A stretch of 64,000 nucleotides of DNA, taken from positions 149,565-213,564 of the forward strand of contig JBAXSI010000001.1 in assembly GCA_037130755.1 (NCBI GenBank). The letters run 5' to 3'. Below the pieces are notes generated by a model. That model searched no databases and was not told the origin of the DNA. It worked only from the letters and a program-made list of their open reading frames with translations. Of the stretch, positions 18,030 to 30,171 are shown in pieces. Positions within the stretch are counted from its first letter, which is position 1. Every line of letters starts with the position of its first letter. Source of the DNA: UBA10649 sp037130755 (GTDB lineage: Bacteria > Actinomycetota > Actinomycetes > S36-B12). Position numbers and translations under genes: made by a program.

Positions 18030-19984
18030 CCCCGCCCGACCGCGGATTCGCCGGTTGACGCGTCGTGCAGTGCCGCGAACACCGACGCCGCGAGCACCGG
18101 CCCGACGCCCGGCACCTCCACGAGCTCCACCTCGCCTGCTTCCTTGAGTCGCTTCACCGAGCCGAAGTGGCGCAGCAGGGCCTTCGCCTTGGCCGGCCCC
18201 AGCCCGGGGATATCGTCGAGGACACTGGCGGTGGCCCGCTTGCCCCGTCGCTTGCGGTGCAGCGAGATCGCGGTGCGGTGCGCCTCGTCGCGCACCCGCT
18301 GCAGCAGGTACAACGCCTCGCTGGTGCGCGGGAGGATCACCGGGTCTGCCTCGTCCGGCAGCCACACCTCCTCAAGGCGCTTGGCCAGGCCGATGACGGG
18401 CAGGTCGTTGACCCCGACCGACATGAGCGCGTCTTGAGCGGCGCGCACCTGGGGGGCTCCGCCATCGACCACGAGCAGTGCCGGCGGGTACGCGAACCGC
18501 TCCGGCGCCGGCTTGGCGCCGGCATCGACGGGCAGCGGTGCGGCGTCCTGGCCAGCGTCCTGCCCGACAGCCACCTCGACGATCGGCTCGGCCGCGCGGT
18601 CCCGATCGCGGAATCGCCGCGTGACCACCTCGGCCATGGCTGCCAGGTCGTCTGCGTGCGGTGTGCGGATGACGAACGAGCGGTAGTCGCGCTTGCGCGG
18701 CAGTCCGTCCTCGAACACGACCAGCGATGCCACGGTGTCCTGTCCCTGCAACGTGGAGATGTCGATGCATTCGATGCGCAGCGGCGGCTCCGGTAGTGCG
18801 AGGTAGTCCTGAAGCTCCTTGAGCGCCTGGCTTCGCGTCGTCAGGTCGCTGGAGCGCTTGGTCGTGTGGAGCCGCAGTGTGCCTTCGGCATTCGCGAGTG
18901 CAGTCGCCATGAGTGCGCGCTTGTCGCCACGTTGGGGCGTGCGCACGGCGACGCGTGAGCCGCGCAATTGGCTGAGCCATTCGTTCCACGGGCCGGAGTC
19001 GTCGAGCGGGCTGGAGACGAGCACCTCTTTCGGCGGATCGGCCACAACTGTGTCGGCGTAGAGGCGCTGCATGACGCGCTCGAGGTAACCCGAGGTGCTC
19101 AGGTCTTCGGCCTTCTCCACGACGAATCCGCGCTCGCCGCGGATGCGTCCGCCGCGGACATGGAAGACCTGCACCCCCATCTGCAGGTCGTCCTCGACCA
19201 CCGCGATGAGGTCGGCATCGGTGCTGTCGTCGAACACGACCGCGTTGCGCTCCATCGCACGGCGCAGCGCACCGAGCCGATCGCGCAGTCGGGCCGCCTC
19301 CTCGTACTCCTGGCGCGAGGACGCCAGCAGCATCCGGCTCTCGAGTTCGCGTACGAACGGATCGGTCTGACCTGACATGAAGCTGCAGAAGTCGTCGACC
19401 AGGGCCCGATAGTCAGCGGGCTCGATGCGGCCCACGCAGGGCGCGCTGCACTTCTCGATGTAGCCGAGCAGGCAGGGCCGGCCGACCTGCTTGGCGCGCC
19501 GGAAGACGCCGTCGCGACAGGTGCGGATCGGGAACACCCTGACGAGTTGGTCGAGCGTGTCGCGGATGGCCCACGCATGGCCGTAGGGACCGAAGTAGCG
19601 GGTCCCTTTGCGCTTGGCCTCGCGCACGACGGCGGCCCGCGGGAACTCCTCTGATGTCGTCACCGCGAGGTAGGGGTAGCTCTTGTCGTCGCGGTACTTG
19701 ACGTTGAACCGCGGGTCGTACTCCTTGATCCATGAGTACTCGAGTGCGAGGGCCTCGACCTCGTTGGCCACGGTCACCCAGTCCACGGACGCCGCGGTGG
19801 TGACCATGGATCGCGTCCGAGGATGCAGGCTGCCCAGATCCGCGAAGTAGGAGTTCAGCCGCGAACGCAGGTTCCTGGCCTTGCCCACGTAGACGACGCG
19901 ACCGTGTGCGTCTCGGAAGCGGTAGACGCCCGGGTCGGTCGGGATCTCACCCGTCGCCGGGCGGTACGAGGCCGGGTCCGCCAT
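18026..19984 (-). CDS. uvrC: UvrABC excinuclease subunit C
   Basis: 652-residue nuclease of nucleotide excision repair that makes both incisions. Order of domains: GIY-YIG nuclease (PGVYRFRDAHGRVVYVGKA), the cysteine-rich segment (CLLGYIEKCSAPCVGRI), a UVR motif in the 200s (SSRQEYEEAARLRDRLGAL), the RNase H-like C-terminal nuclease (RIECIDIS, LLVVDGG) and helix-hairpin-helix repeats (VLDDIPGLGPAKAKALLRHF). Head of the uvrC-rapZ-yvcK-whiA operon; the start looks leaderless. Confidence 0.97.
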   Translation of the reverse strand: MADPASYRPATGEIPTDPGVYRFRDAHGRVVYVGKARNLRSRLNSYFADLGSLHPRTRSMVTTAASVDWVTVANEVEALALEYSWIKEYDPRFNVKYRDDKSYPYLAVTTSEEFPRAAVVREAKRKGTRYFGPYGHAWAIRDTLDQLVRVFPIRTCRDGVFRRAKQVGRPCLLGYIEKCSAPCVGRIEPADYRALVDDFCSFMSGQTDPFVRELESRMLLASSRQEYEEAARLRDRLGALRRAMERNAVVFDDSTDADLIAVVEDDLQMGVQVFHVRGGRIRGERGFVVEKAEDLSTSGYLERVMQRLYADTVVADPPKEVLVSSPLDDSGPWNEWLSQLRGSRVAVRTPQRGDKRALMATALANAEGTLRLHTTKRSSDLTTRSQALKELQDYLALPEPPLRIECIDISTLQGQDTVASLVVFEDGLPRKRDYRSFVIRTPHADDLAAMAEVVTRRFRDRDRAAEPIVEVAVGQDAGQDAAPLPVDAGAKPAPERFAYPPALLVVDGGAPQVRAAQDALMSVGVNDLPVIGLAKRLEEVWLPDEADPVILPRTSEALYLLQRVRDEAHRTAISLHRKRRGKRATASVLDDIPGLGPAKAKALLRHFGSVKRLKEAGEVELVEVPGVGPVLAASVFAALHDASTGESAVGRG

Positions 19985-19990
19985 GTCCCC

Positions 19991-19996
19991 AGCCTA
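19991..19996 (-). promoter_or_regulatory. -10 box TAGGCT, leaderless start of uvrC
   Basis: TAGGCT on the minus strand ends 6 nt before the uvrC ATG at 19984, with no Shine-Dalgarno between. Confidence 0.5.
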
Positions 19997-20036
19997 GGAG
20001 CGAGTACTGACGGCGCAGCGCGCGCGCCTCGTCGGG

Positions 20037-20486
20037 TCAGCCTGTGAGGACGACATTCCCGCCGTTCACCGCGATGGCAGCCGCCGCCAGCGGCTGCGTC
20101 GCCGGGCCGGTGATGACCGAGCCGTCAGTGCCGGAGAACTTTGATCCGTGGCACGGGCAGATGATCTCGTTGTCGACCACGGATCCCACCAGGCAGCCCT
20201 GATGGGTGCAGATGGCTGAGAAGGCCTTGATCGAGCCCTCGGTCGGCTGGGTCACCACGACCGCAGAGTCCGGGAGGATCACGCCGCCACCCACGGGCAC
20301 GTCGGCCACCGGCGTGAGCGTGACAGATCCGGCGGAGCCGCTGGCCACTGCGGATGCGGGTGTTGAGGCAGCCGGAGCGCTTGATGCCGCTGGCGTCGAG
20401 CTCGAGCCTGACGAGCAGGCTGCCACAACGCCCCCGACGGCCACCAGGCCGCCCACCTGCAGCACCGATCGACGATCGACGTCCAT
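20037..20486 (-). CDS. Tat-exported Rieske [2Fe-2S] lipoprotein
   Basis: 149-residue exported Rieske protein. The N-terminus has a twin-arginine signal (DRRSVLQVGG) ending in a lipobox (VAAC), then a Ser/Ala/Pro-rich linker of about 40 residues and a Rieske domain with both cluster motifs, CTHQGC and CPCHGS, giving two Cys and two His ligands. It is therefore probably a membrane-anchored electron carrier outside the cytoplasmic membrane; its partner is unknown. The ATG at 20486 has a perfect AGGAGGT ribosome site; a longer frame to 20546 lacks one. Confidence 0.9.
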   Translation of the reverse strand: MDVDRRSVLQVGGLVAVGGVVAACSSGSSSTPAASSAPAASTPASAVASGSAGSVTLTPVADVPVGGGVILPDSAVVVTQPTEGSIKAFSAICTHQGCLVGSVVDNEIICPCHGSKFSGTDGSVITGPATQPLAAAAIAVNGGNVVLTG

Positions 20487-20692
20487 GCCCCGACCTCCTG
20501 TAACCCCTCCGGACCCCGCGCCCGGCAGGGTTACCCTACGGGCCACCGCGCGTCCCCGTGCACGCGGCGGCCCGCAAGACTATGCGTTCAAGCCGACGTT
20601 GCCGCCCAGGACGCAGATGGCTTCCGGAGCCAGCGGCGAGCCCACGGCAGATCCATGACTTCCCACCACTTGAACGTAGGCGTCAACGTAGG
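20487..20692. other. Intergenic region between uvrA and the Rieske gene
   Basis: 206 bases between the uvrA stop and the Rieske start. It holds a TAGGGT -10 candidate for the Rieske gene (minus strand, 20533-20538) and two AACGTAGG direct repeats 12 nt apart (20673-20680 and 20685-20692) just past the uvrA stop. I see no convincing gene or terminator. Confidence 0.5.
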
Positions 20693-23614
<2,922 letters not shown>

Positions 23615-23684
23615 GGGGTCCCTTTCAACCGGATACAGTGCGTCCGTCGTCTTCGGTGCAGTCGTCTACGGAGTGGAGAGACGA

Positions 23685-24335
23685 ATGTATAACGGGCGTG
23701 TGACAGTCGCCGGACCGGCAGACGTCCATGAGCTCGGGGACCTGGTCATCAGCAAGCTGGCCGTGGGGCCCTACAACAACAACACCTACCTGCTCCGCTG
23801 CCGTTCAGACGGCCGGCAGGTCCTCATCGACGCCGCCGCCGAACCCGAACGCATCCTCGACCTCATCGGCGCTGACGGGATCGACCTGATTGTCACGACC
23901 CACCGGCACCCGGACCACTGGCAGGCACTCGAGGCCGTCCAACGGGCCACGGGAGCCCCCACCGTCGCACATGTCGCAGACGCCCCAGGAATCCCGGTCG
24001 CTACCGACCTGCTGCTCAACGACGGCGACCGTGTCTTCGTCGGCTCGTGCTACCTCGAGGCGATCCACCTGGTCGGGCACACGCCCGGCTCCATCGCCCT
24101 GCTCTACGACGACCCCGAGGGACCGCCGCACCTGTTCACTGGGGACTGCCTGTTCCCCGGGGGTGTCGGGAAGACCAACTCCCCCGAGGACTTCGACTCG
24201 CTGTACCTCGGAGTCAAGGCCAGGGTGTTCGACGCACTGCCGGACGAGACCTGGGTCTACCCCGGCCACGGCTGGGACACGACGGTCGGCGCCGAGCGCC
24301 CGCACCTCGCGGAGTGGTTCGACCGGAAGTGGTGA
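23685..24335 (+). CDS. Metallo-beta-lactamase fold hydrolase
   Basis: 216-residue MBL-fold protein. Zinc ligands are visible as HRHPDH (the HxHxDH motif), HTPGS, GDCLFPGGVGKT and the late PGHG. The pattern resembles glyoxalase II-like thioester hydrolases, but the substrate is unknown. The ATG at 23685 has a GGAGAG ribosome site. It is divergent from uvrA, and the same arrangement is seen beside uvrA in mycobacteria. Confidence 0.85.
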   Translation: MYNGRVTVAGPADVHELGDLVISKLAVGPYNNNTYLLRCRSDGRQVLIDAAAEPERILDLIGADGIDLIVTTHRHPDHWQALEAVQRATGAPTVAHVADAPGIPVATDLLLNDGDRVFVGSCYLEAIHLVGHTPGSIALLYDDPEGPPHLFTGDCLFPGGVGKTNSPEDFDSLYLGVKARVFDALPDETWVYPGHGWDTTVGAERPHLAEWFDRKW

Positions 24336-24384
24336 ACACTGTGGCCAGTAACGCCCAGCCATCAGTGCCCAACCTGGAGACACC

Positions 24385-24732
24385 ATGACCGACCTGCAGA
24401 CCGCACTCGCCATCCCGGTTTCGACCACTCCCGACATCCCTGGTCGCACCCTTGCCTCCTACGTCGGACCAGCGTTCGGACTGATCGTTCGGTCGACCGG
24501 CGCGGGCGGGAACCTCAAGGGCACCTTCCGTGGAATGAAGCAGGGCGAGGTCGTCGAGTTCAGCGCCTCACTTGAGGAGGCTCGTCACGTCGCCCTGGAG
24601 CGCCTCGTGGAGCACGCCGTGGCCCAAGGCGCCAACGCCGTCGTCGGCTTGCGCTTCGACTCCACCGACATGGGCTCGACGCAGGGCATGGCCGAGATAC
24701 CTGCCTACGGCACGGCGGTCGTCCTCGCCTAG
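24385..24732 (+). CDS. YbjQ/UPF0145 family protein
   Basis: 115-residue protein of the YbjQ (DUF74, UPF0145) family, formerly described as heavy-metal binding. Family features are PGRTLASYVGPAFGLIV, the middle GMKQGEVVEF and the C-terminal GANAVVGLRFDST. Such proteins form small ring oligomers; the function is unknown. ATG at 24385 has a TGGAGA ribosome site. Confidence 0.8.
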   Translation: MTDLQTALAIPVSTTPDIPGRTLASYVGPAFGLIVRSTGAGGNLKGTFRGMKQGEVVEFSASLEEARHVALERLVEHAVAQGANAVVGLRFDSTDMGSTQGMAEIPAYGTAVVLA

Positions 24733-24823
24733 CCAGCCGGCGGCCGGCCTGGATCGCCGATCCCGGCCAGGACACTAGGTTGGGGGCAGAAGGCACTGAA
24801 CTGGCCGAATGGAAGGAACACCC

Positions 24824-25114
24824 ATGGTGAGCGAGAGCGCCCGGACCCTCGACCTGCTCAGGCAGCGGGACCGGCAGAAGCGCACCATGCAGGTGTGGGT
24901 CGGCCTCCTGGTCGTGTGGGGCGTCCTCGTCGGCTGGCTTGCCTTCCTCATCGTCGACTCGATGACCGGTGGAACGAAGTCCGCCGCTGCCTGGCTGACC
25001 TACCTGATCCCGTTGGCGGCAATCGCCATGGTGCTCTTCTTGCACTGGCAGCGACTGCGCACCATCGACGCGGACCTGCTGGCGGCCACCGAAGCGGACA
25101 TGAAGCGGGGCTAG
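24824..25114 (+). CDS. Small membrane protein, function unknown
   Basis: 96-residue protein with a charged N-terminus (RQRDRQKRTM), two membrane helices (about residues 26-46 and 59-78) and a short charged tail. I do not recognise the family. The ATG at 24824 follows GGAAGGAAC; the frame extends five codons upstream without a better start. Its TAG stop and the TAG stop of the opposite gene share the same CTAG. Confidence 0.6.
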   Translation: MVSESARTLDLLRQRDRQKRTMQVWVGLLVVWGVLVGWLAFLIVDSMTGGTKSAAAWLTYLIPLAAIAMVLFLHWQRLRTIDADLLAATEADMKRG

Positions 25115-25464
25115 TCGGTCACCGCTCGCAGCACGCAGAACTCGTTCCCCTCCGGATCGGCCAGGACCACCCACGTCGGCTCACCCTGGCCGATGTCGAC
25201 CCGCTGTGCGCCCAGCGACAGGAGTCGTTCCACTTCTGCCCCCTGATCAGCGGGCCGGAAGTCCAGGTGAAGGCGGTTCTTGCCCGCCTTGCCCTCGGCA
25301 ACAGGGACGAAGAGGAGGCCGGGCAAGGACTCCGGGGTGGGTCGAATCTCGAACTCGTCATGCGCCTCGAACGTCACGACCCATCCGAGGGCCTCGGCCC
25401 ACCATCGGCCCAGTCCGGACGGATCCACCGCGTCGACGACGACCTGCTCCCAGAGAAGTCCCAT
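25111..25464 (-). CDS. VOC (glyoxalase/dioxygenase) superfamily protein
   Basis: 117-residue single VOC domain. Characteristic parts are VVDAVDPSGLGRWWAEALGW at the N-terminus, LHLDFRP in the middle and the C-terminal VLADPEGNEFCVLRA with the usual metal-ligand glutamate in NEFC. Small proteins of this type are glyoxalase-, bleomycin resistance- or dioxygenase-like, and the substrate is unknown. ATG at 25464 with GGAAGGG upstream. It follows terC by 2 nt on the same strand and shares its stop bases with the opposite small gene. Confidence 0.8.
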   Translation of the reverse strand: MGLLWEQVVVDAVDPSGLGRWWAEALGWVVTFEAHDEFEIRPTPESLPGLLFVPVAEGKAGKNRLHLDFRPADQGAEVERLLSLGAQRVDIGQGEPTWVVLADPEGNEFCVLRAVTD

Positions 25465-25466
25465 GC

Positions 25467-26474
25467 CTACCCTTCCTGAGCCTCCGCGTCGTCGTCCTGC
25501 TCGCGGCCGGTCAGTCGTCCCGCATGCGCGCGTGCCTCGGGGGACTTTCGCACCTTGAGCCACGACGCCACCCCGACGACGACCAGCACGACGAGGATGA
25601 AGACGAGGCTCTGCGCCGTCGAGATGTGCGGGATCGCTGGGTTGACCTCGTGAAGGTAGGTGAGGATGAGCTTGATCCCGATGAACACCAGGATGACGGA
25701 CAGTCCCGTCGACAGGTAGACGAGCTTGTCGAGCAGGCCCCTCAGCAGGAAGTACAGCGCGCGAAGGCCCAGCAGTGCGAACGCGTTCGCCGCGAAGACG
25801 AGGTAGGGAATCTGCGTCACGCCGAAGGTGGCCGGGATCGAGTCGAGGGCGAAGAGCAGGTCCGTGGACCCGATCGCGATGACGACCAGGAGCATCGGGG
25901 TCGCGATGCGCCGGCCATCGACGTGGGTGAACAAGCGCGACCCGTCGAACCCGTCCGACAGGTGGATGCGCCTCCTGGCGAATCGCACGACCGCGTTGTC
26001 CTTGGGCTCTGGGTCCTCGTTTCGGTGCCGCGCCAGTTGAACGCCCGTCCAGATGAGGATCGCCCCGAAGATGACGAAGGTGAACGCGAACGCCGACAGT
26101 GCGGCAGCCCCGACGGCGATGAAGGCCGCGCGCAGGATCAGCGCCAGCACGACCCCGATCAGGAGGACTCGCTGGTGCAGTTCCAGCGGGACGGCGAACT
26201 GGGTGAGAATGATGATGAACACGAACAGGTTGTCGATGCTCAGCGACTTCTCGACCAAGTAGGCGGCGAAGTACTGCGAGCCGACATCGCCCCCCTGCCA
26301 CACGAGCATCGCGACGCCGAAGAGGACAGCGATGCCGATGTAGAAGATCGACCAGAGCAGTGCTTCCTTGAACTTGACCTCGTGCGGCTTGTTGCTCACG
26401 GCGACGAAGTCCAGGACGATCAGCCCGACGATGCCTGCAATCGTCACGGCCCAGAGGGCCAGTGACACCTCCAT
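25467..26474 (-). CDS. TerC family membrane protein (copy 1)
   Basis: 335-residue integral membrane protein of the TerC family, with about nine membrane helices. Conserved acidic motifs are EKSLSIDNLFVFIII and FALDSIPATFGVTQ, which probably line a metal path; TerC relatives are linked to tellurite resistance and manganese export or loading of exported enzymes. A charged tail (TGREQDDDAEAQEG) follows the last helix. Its ATG shares a base with the stop of the second TerC gene (TGATG). Confidence 0.88.
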   Translation of the reverse strand: MEVSLALWAVTIAGIVGLIVLDFVAVSNKPHEVKFKEALLWSIFYIGIAVLFGVAMLVWQGGDVGSQYFAAYLVEKSLSIDNLFVFIIILTQFAVPLELHQRVLLIGVVLALILRAAFIAVGAAALSAFAFTFVIFGAILIWTGVQLARHRNEDPEPKDNAVVRFARRRIHLSDGFDGSRLFTHVDGRRIATPMLLVVIAIGSTDLLFALDSIPATFGVTQIPYLVFAANAFALLGLRALYFLLRGLLDKLVYLSTGLSVILVFIGIKLILTYLHEVNPAIPHISTAQSLVFILVVLVVVGVASWLKVRKSPEARAHAGRLTGREQDDDAEAQEG

Positions 26475-27430
26475 CAGTCGGTCCCTTCCTCGCCCTCGTC
26501 TCGTGTCTCATAGAGACTAATGGCCGCGGTCGCGCCCAGCACAACGACGATGACCAGCAGCGACAGCCAGATCGGAACGGAGGGCACCTCGAGGCTGGTC
26601 GTGGCGTTCAGCGCGTCGAGGATCAGCTTCACACCGATGAAGGCCAAAATCACCGCGAGCCCACGGTTCAGATACCGCAGCCGGCCTAGAACCCCGCGCA
26701 GCAGGAAGTACAGCTGCCGCAGGCCCATCAGGGCGAAGGCGTTCACGGTGAAGACCAGATACGTCTCCGACGTGATGCCGAACACCGCCGGGATGCTGTC
26801 GATCGCGAAGAGCAGGTCGGTGGTCCCGATGGCGAGCATCACCAGCGCCATCGGCGTGAGCGCACGCTGGCCGGCAACCCGAGTGAAGAAGTGGGAGCCG
26901 TTGTACTGAGTGCTCGTCGGCACGTGCGAGCCCACCCATCGGACCAGAGCGTTGCCCTCCGGGTCGGGCTCGGACCCCTCGGAAGCCCACACTTTCCAGG
27001 CCGTGAAGAGCAGGAACAGGCCGAACACGTAGAAGGTGGCCTCGAACCGCTCGATGAGCTCGGCGCCCAGGACGATGAGCATGCCGCGAAGGATCAGTGC
27101 AATGACGATGCCGACGAGGAGGACCCGGTGCTGAAGCATCGCAGGCACCGCGAACGACGACATGATGATCATGAAGACGAACAGGTTGTCGACGCTGAGG
27201 GAGTACTCGGTGAGATATCCCGCCACGAACTGGCCCGCGTACGCCGCCCCGAACTGGACTGCGATGAACACCGCGAAGGCGGCCGCGAAACCGACGTAGA
27301 AGATGACCCAGTGCAGCGCGTTCCGGCTGGTGAAGGGCGTCTTGCGACGCTCGACGATGATCAGGTCGAGCGCGATCACCCCGACGAGGATGAACAGCGT
27401 CGCCGCCCACAGTCCCGCGGAGACGATCAC
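26474..27430 (-). CDS. TerC family membrane protein (copy 2)
   Basis: 318-residue paralogue of the neighbouring TerC protein, with the same layout: EYSLSVDNLFVFMII and FAIDSIPAVFGITSE hold the conserved acidic residues. The two are clearly related but not near identical, so the duplication is old. The reported start is GTG at 27430, 7 nt after the uvrB stop; the G-run just upstream is too close to be an ideal ribosome site, so translation may depend on uvrB termination. Confidence 0.87.
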   Translation of the reverse strand: MIVSAGLWAATLFILVGVIALDLIIVERRKTPFTSRNALHWVIFYVGFAAAFAVFIAVQFGAAYAGQFVAGYLTEYSLSVDNLFVFMIIMSSFAVPAMLQHRVLLVGIVIALILRGMLIVLGAELIERFEATFYVFGLFLLFTAWKVWASEGSEPDPEGNALVRWVGSHVPTSTQYNGSHFFTRVAGQRALTPMALVMLAIGTTDLLFAIDSIPAVFGITSETYLVFTVNAFALMGLRQLYFLLRGVLGRLRYLNRGLAVILAFIGVKLILDALNATTSLEVPSVPIWLSLLVIVVVLGATAAISLYETRDEGEEGTD

Positions 27431-27437
27431 CCCCCGA

Positions 27438-29504
27438 TCATGCCGTGCCGGCCTCCCGCATGCCGCGCAGCTCGCGCTTCAGGTCGCTGACCTCGTCGCG
27501 CAACCGGGCTGCCAGCTCGAAGTGGAGTTCGGCCGCCGCCTGGTGCATCTGCGCCGTGAGGTCCTCGATCAGGGTGGTCAGCTCGTCCGCCGCCAGCGAC
27601 CGGCCGGACCGCTTGCCCGCCTTGCCGGCCTTCGCCCGCTCCTGCAGGAGCTCCTGCGTGTCGGCGTCCTCACGCGCCAGCAGGTCCGTGATGTCAGCGA
27701 TCTTCTTGCGGAGGGGCTGCGGGTCAAGGCCGCGCTCCTCGTTGTAGGCGACCTGCTTGGCCCGGCGGCGGGTGGTCTCGTCGATTGCCCTGCTCATCGA
27801 CGGCGTGATGCTGTCGGCGTACATGTGCACCTGACCCGACACGTTGCGGGCCGCCCGGCCGATGGTCTGGATCAGCGACGTCTCCGACCGCAGGAAGCCC
27901 TCCTTGTCGGCGTCCAGGATGGCGACCAGGGAGACTTCAGGGAGGTCGAGTCCCTCGCGCAGCAGGTTGATGCCCACCAGGACGTCGAAGACGCCCATCC
28001 GCAGTTCGCGCAGCAGCTCCACGCGGCGCAGGGTGTCGACTTCCGAGTGGAGGTACTGCACGCGCACGCCGTGCTCGAGCAGGTAGTCGGTGAGGTCCTC
28101 GGCCATCCGCTTGGTGAGCGTCGTGACGAGTACCCGTTCGCCGATCTCGGCCCGGGACTTGATCTCGCCCATCAGGTCGTCGATCTGCCCCTTGGTCGGC
28201 TTGATGATGACCTCGGGGTCGACCAGCCCGGTGGGCCTGATCACCTGCTCGACGACATCGCCCTGAACCCTGCCGAGTTCATAGGAGCCGGGTGTGGCCG
28301 ACAGGTAGATCGTCTGGCCGATCCGCTCGACGAACTCGTCCCATCGCAGTGGCCGGTTGTCCATGGCACTTGGAAGCCGGAACCCATGGTCGACGAGGTT
28401 GCGCTTGCGACTCATGTCACCTTCGTACATGGCCCCGATCTGCGGCACGGTCACGTGCGACTCATCGATGACCATGAGGAAGTCCTCGGGGAAGTAGTCG
28501 ATCAGGCAGTTCGGGGGGCTGCCGGCTTCGCGTCCGTCGATGTGCCGGGAGTAGTTCTCGATGCCCGCGCACGAGCCGATCTGCCGCATCATCTCGACGT
28601 CGTAGGTGGTGCGCATGCGCAGGCGCTGCGCCTCCAACAGCTTGCCCTGGCGCTCGAACTCGGCGAGTCGTTCCTCGAGCTCCACCTCGATCCCGGCGAT
28701 CGCGCGATCCATGCGCTCGGGTCCGGCCACGTAGTGCGATGCGGGGAACACGTAGACCTCGGTGTCCTCGGTGAGGATCTCCCCCGTGATCGGATGCAGC
28801 GTCATCAGCCGCTCGATCTCGTCGCCGAACATCTCGACGCGCACCGGATGCTGCTCGTACACCGGGAAGATCTCCACCGTGTCGCCACGCACCCGGAAGG
28901 TGCCGCGCTGGAAGGACACGTCGTTGCGCGTGTACTGGATGTCGACGAAGGCGCGGAGCATCGAGTCGCGATGGAACTCATCTCCGACGCGCAGGCGCAC
29001 CATCCGGTCGACGTACTCCTGCGGAGTGCCGAGACCGTAGATCGCCGAGACGGTCGCCACGACGATGACATCGCGTCGCGTGAGCAGGCTGTTGGTGGCC
29101 GAGTGCCGGAGCCGCTCGACCTCCTCGTTGATCGAGGAGTCCTTCTCGATGTAGGTATCGCTCTGCGGGATGTACGCCTCGGGCTGGTAGTAGTCGTAGT
29201 AGGAGACGAAGTACTCCACGGCGTTGTCGGGCAGCAGTTCCTTGAACTCGCTGGTGAGCTGCGCCGCGAGCGTCTTGTTGGGTGCCATGACCAGCGTGGG
29301 TCGCTGCAACTCCTCCACCAGCCACGCCGTGGTCGCGCTCTTGCCCGTGCCGGTCGCGCCCAGCAGGACGACGTCCTGCTCGCCCTCGCGGATCCGCCTG
29401 GCGATGTCGGCGATGGCCTCGGGCTGGTCTCCGGAGGGCTCGAATGGGGCACGAACGGTGAACGGGGCGACCCTGCGCTGCAGGTCGGTGATCGGGCGCG
29501 TCAT
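27438..29504 (-). CDS. uvrB: UvrABC excinuclease subunit B
   Basis: 688-residue helicase-like subunit that loads UvrC at damage. Walker A is GATGTGKSATTAW; the beta-hairpin region (YYDYYQPEAYIP), helicase motifs (VTVPQIGAM, TIGRAARN) and the C-terminal UVR domain (EDLTAQMHQAAAELHFELAARLRDEV) are present. The ATG at 29504 overlaps the coaE stop (ATGA); a longer frame to 29558 is not needed. Confidence 0.97.
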   Translation of the reverse strand: MTRPITDLQRRVAPFTVRAPFEPSGDQPEAIADIARRIREGEQDVVLLGATGTGKSATTAWLVEELQRPTLVMAPNKTLAAQLTSEFKELLPDNAVEYFVSYYDYYQPEAYIPQSDTYIEKDSSINEEVERLRHSATNSLLTRRDVIVVATVSAIYGLGTPQEYVDRMVRLRVGDEFHRDSMLRAFVDIQYTRNDVSFQRGTFRVRGDTVEIFPVYEQHPVRVEMFGDEIERLMTLHPITGEILTEDTEVYVFPASHYVAGPERMDRAIAGIEVELEERLAEFERQGKLLEAQRLRMRTTYDVEMMRQIGSCAGIENYSRHIDGREAGSPPNCLIDYFPEDFLMVIDESHVTVPQIGAMYEGDMSRKRNLVDHGFRLPSAMDNRPLRWDEFVERIGQTIYLSATPGSYELGRVQGDVVEQVIRPTGLVDPEVIIKPTKGQIDDLMGEIKSRAEIGERVLVTTLTKRMAEDLTDYLLEHGVRVQYLHSEVDTLRRVELLRELRMGVFDVLVGINLLREGLDLPEVSLVAILDADKEGFLRSETSLIQTIGRAARNVSGQVHMYADSITPSMSRAIDETTRRRAKQVAYNEERGLDPQPLRKKIADITDLLAREDADTQELLQERAKAGKAGKRSGRSLAADELTTLIEDLTAQMHQAAAELHFELAARLRDEVSDLKRELRGMREAGTA

Positions 29505-30124
29505 CCGCTCACCGTAGGGGCGGGGTCTGACAGTCCCCCACTCACGAGCCATGCCCACAGCTCGTCCACTGCCGCGGCGGTCTCCTCCACGGTGCCGCTG
29601 TTGTCGATGACGGCGTCAGCCGCGGCGACACGGTCCTCCCGCGCGGCCTGGACCTCCATGCGTCGACGCACGTCGGCCTCGTCGAGGCCGCGCAGCCGCA
29701 CCGCCCGGTCGACCTGCATCTCCTCCGGGACGTCGACGACGATCACGACGTCCACGAGGTCCGACTGGCCGGTCTCCACGAGGAGGGGCATGTCGTAGAC
29801 GATCACGGGGGCCTCAGGGGTGTCGGCCAGTTGGCGGGCCGCCTCGGCCCTGATCAGCGGATGCATGATCTCGTTGAGACGCTCGGTTGCGCGGGGGTCG
29901 CTGAACGCCATCGCCGCCAGTTCGGCCCTACTCAGCGAGCCATCCCCTTGAAGGATCCGCGGGCCGAATTCGGTCACCAGTTCGGCCAGGGCCGCTCCGC
30001 CGGGCTCGACGAGTTGCCGGGCGATCTGGTCGGCGTCGATGATCGGGGCGCCCTTGGCCTCAAGCATCCTCGCGACGGTGGACTTGCCCGAACCGATCCC
30101 GCCTGTCAGGCCCACGCGCGTCAT
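29501..30124 (-). CDS. coaE: Dephospho-CoA kinase
   Basis: 207-residue kinase that makes coenzyme A from dephospho-CoA. P-loop GGIGSGKSTVARML, the DADQIARQLVEPG substrate region and the VYDMPLLVETG motif are all present. Length is standard; there is no GrpB-like C-terminal fusion of the kind seen in mycobacterial CoaE. Start ATG at 30124 appears leaderless. Coupled to uvrB by a 4-nt overlap. Confidence 0.95.
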   Translation of the reverse strand: MTRVGLTGGIGSGKSTVARMLEAKGAPIIDADQIARQLVEPGGAALAELVTEFGPRILQGDGSLSRAELAAMAFSDPRATERLNEIMHPLIRAEAARQLADTPEAPVIVYDMPLLVETGQSDLVDVVIVVDVPEEMQVDRAVRLRGLDEADVRRRMEVQAAREDRVAAADAVIDNSGTVEETAAAVDELWAWLVSGGLSDPAPTVSG

Positions 30125-30130
30125 ATTCCG

Positions 30131-30136
30131 ACCCTA
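30131..30136 (-). promoter_or_regulatory. -10 box TAGGGT, leaderless start of coaE
   Basis: TAGGGT on the minus strand ends 6 nt before the coaE ATG at 30124. It lies downstream of two hairpins that should stop rpsA transcripts, so coaE needs its own promoter. Confidence 0.5.
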
Positions 30137-30171
30137 GCGCCCGGTCCTCCCCCCGCCACCCCCTCGTCGAG

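Noticed and set aside
20558..20692. Short minus-strand frame after the uvrA stop
   Set aside because: About 36 codons without a start codon or ribosome site in a suitable place; treated as intergenic.
27303..29798. 831-codon plus-strand frame opposite uvrB
   Set aside because: Shadow frame typical of third-position GC bias; uvrB is complete on the other strand.
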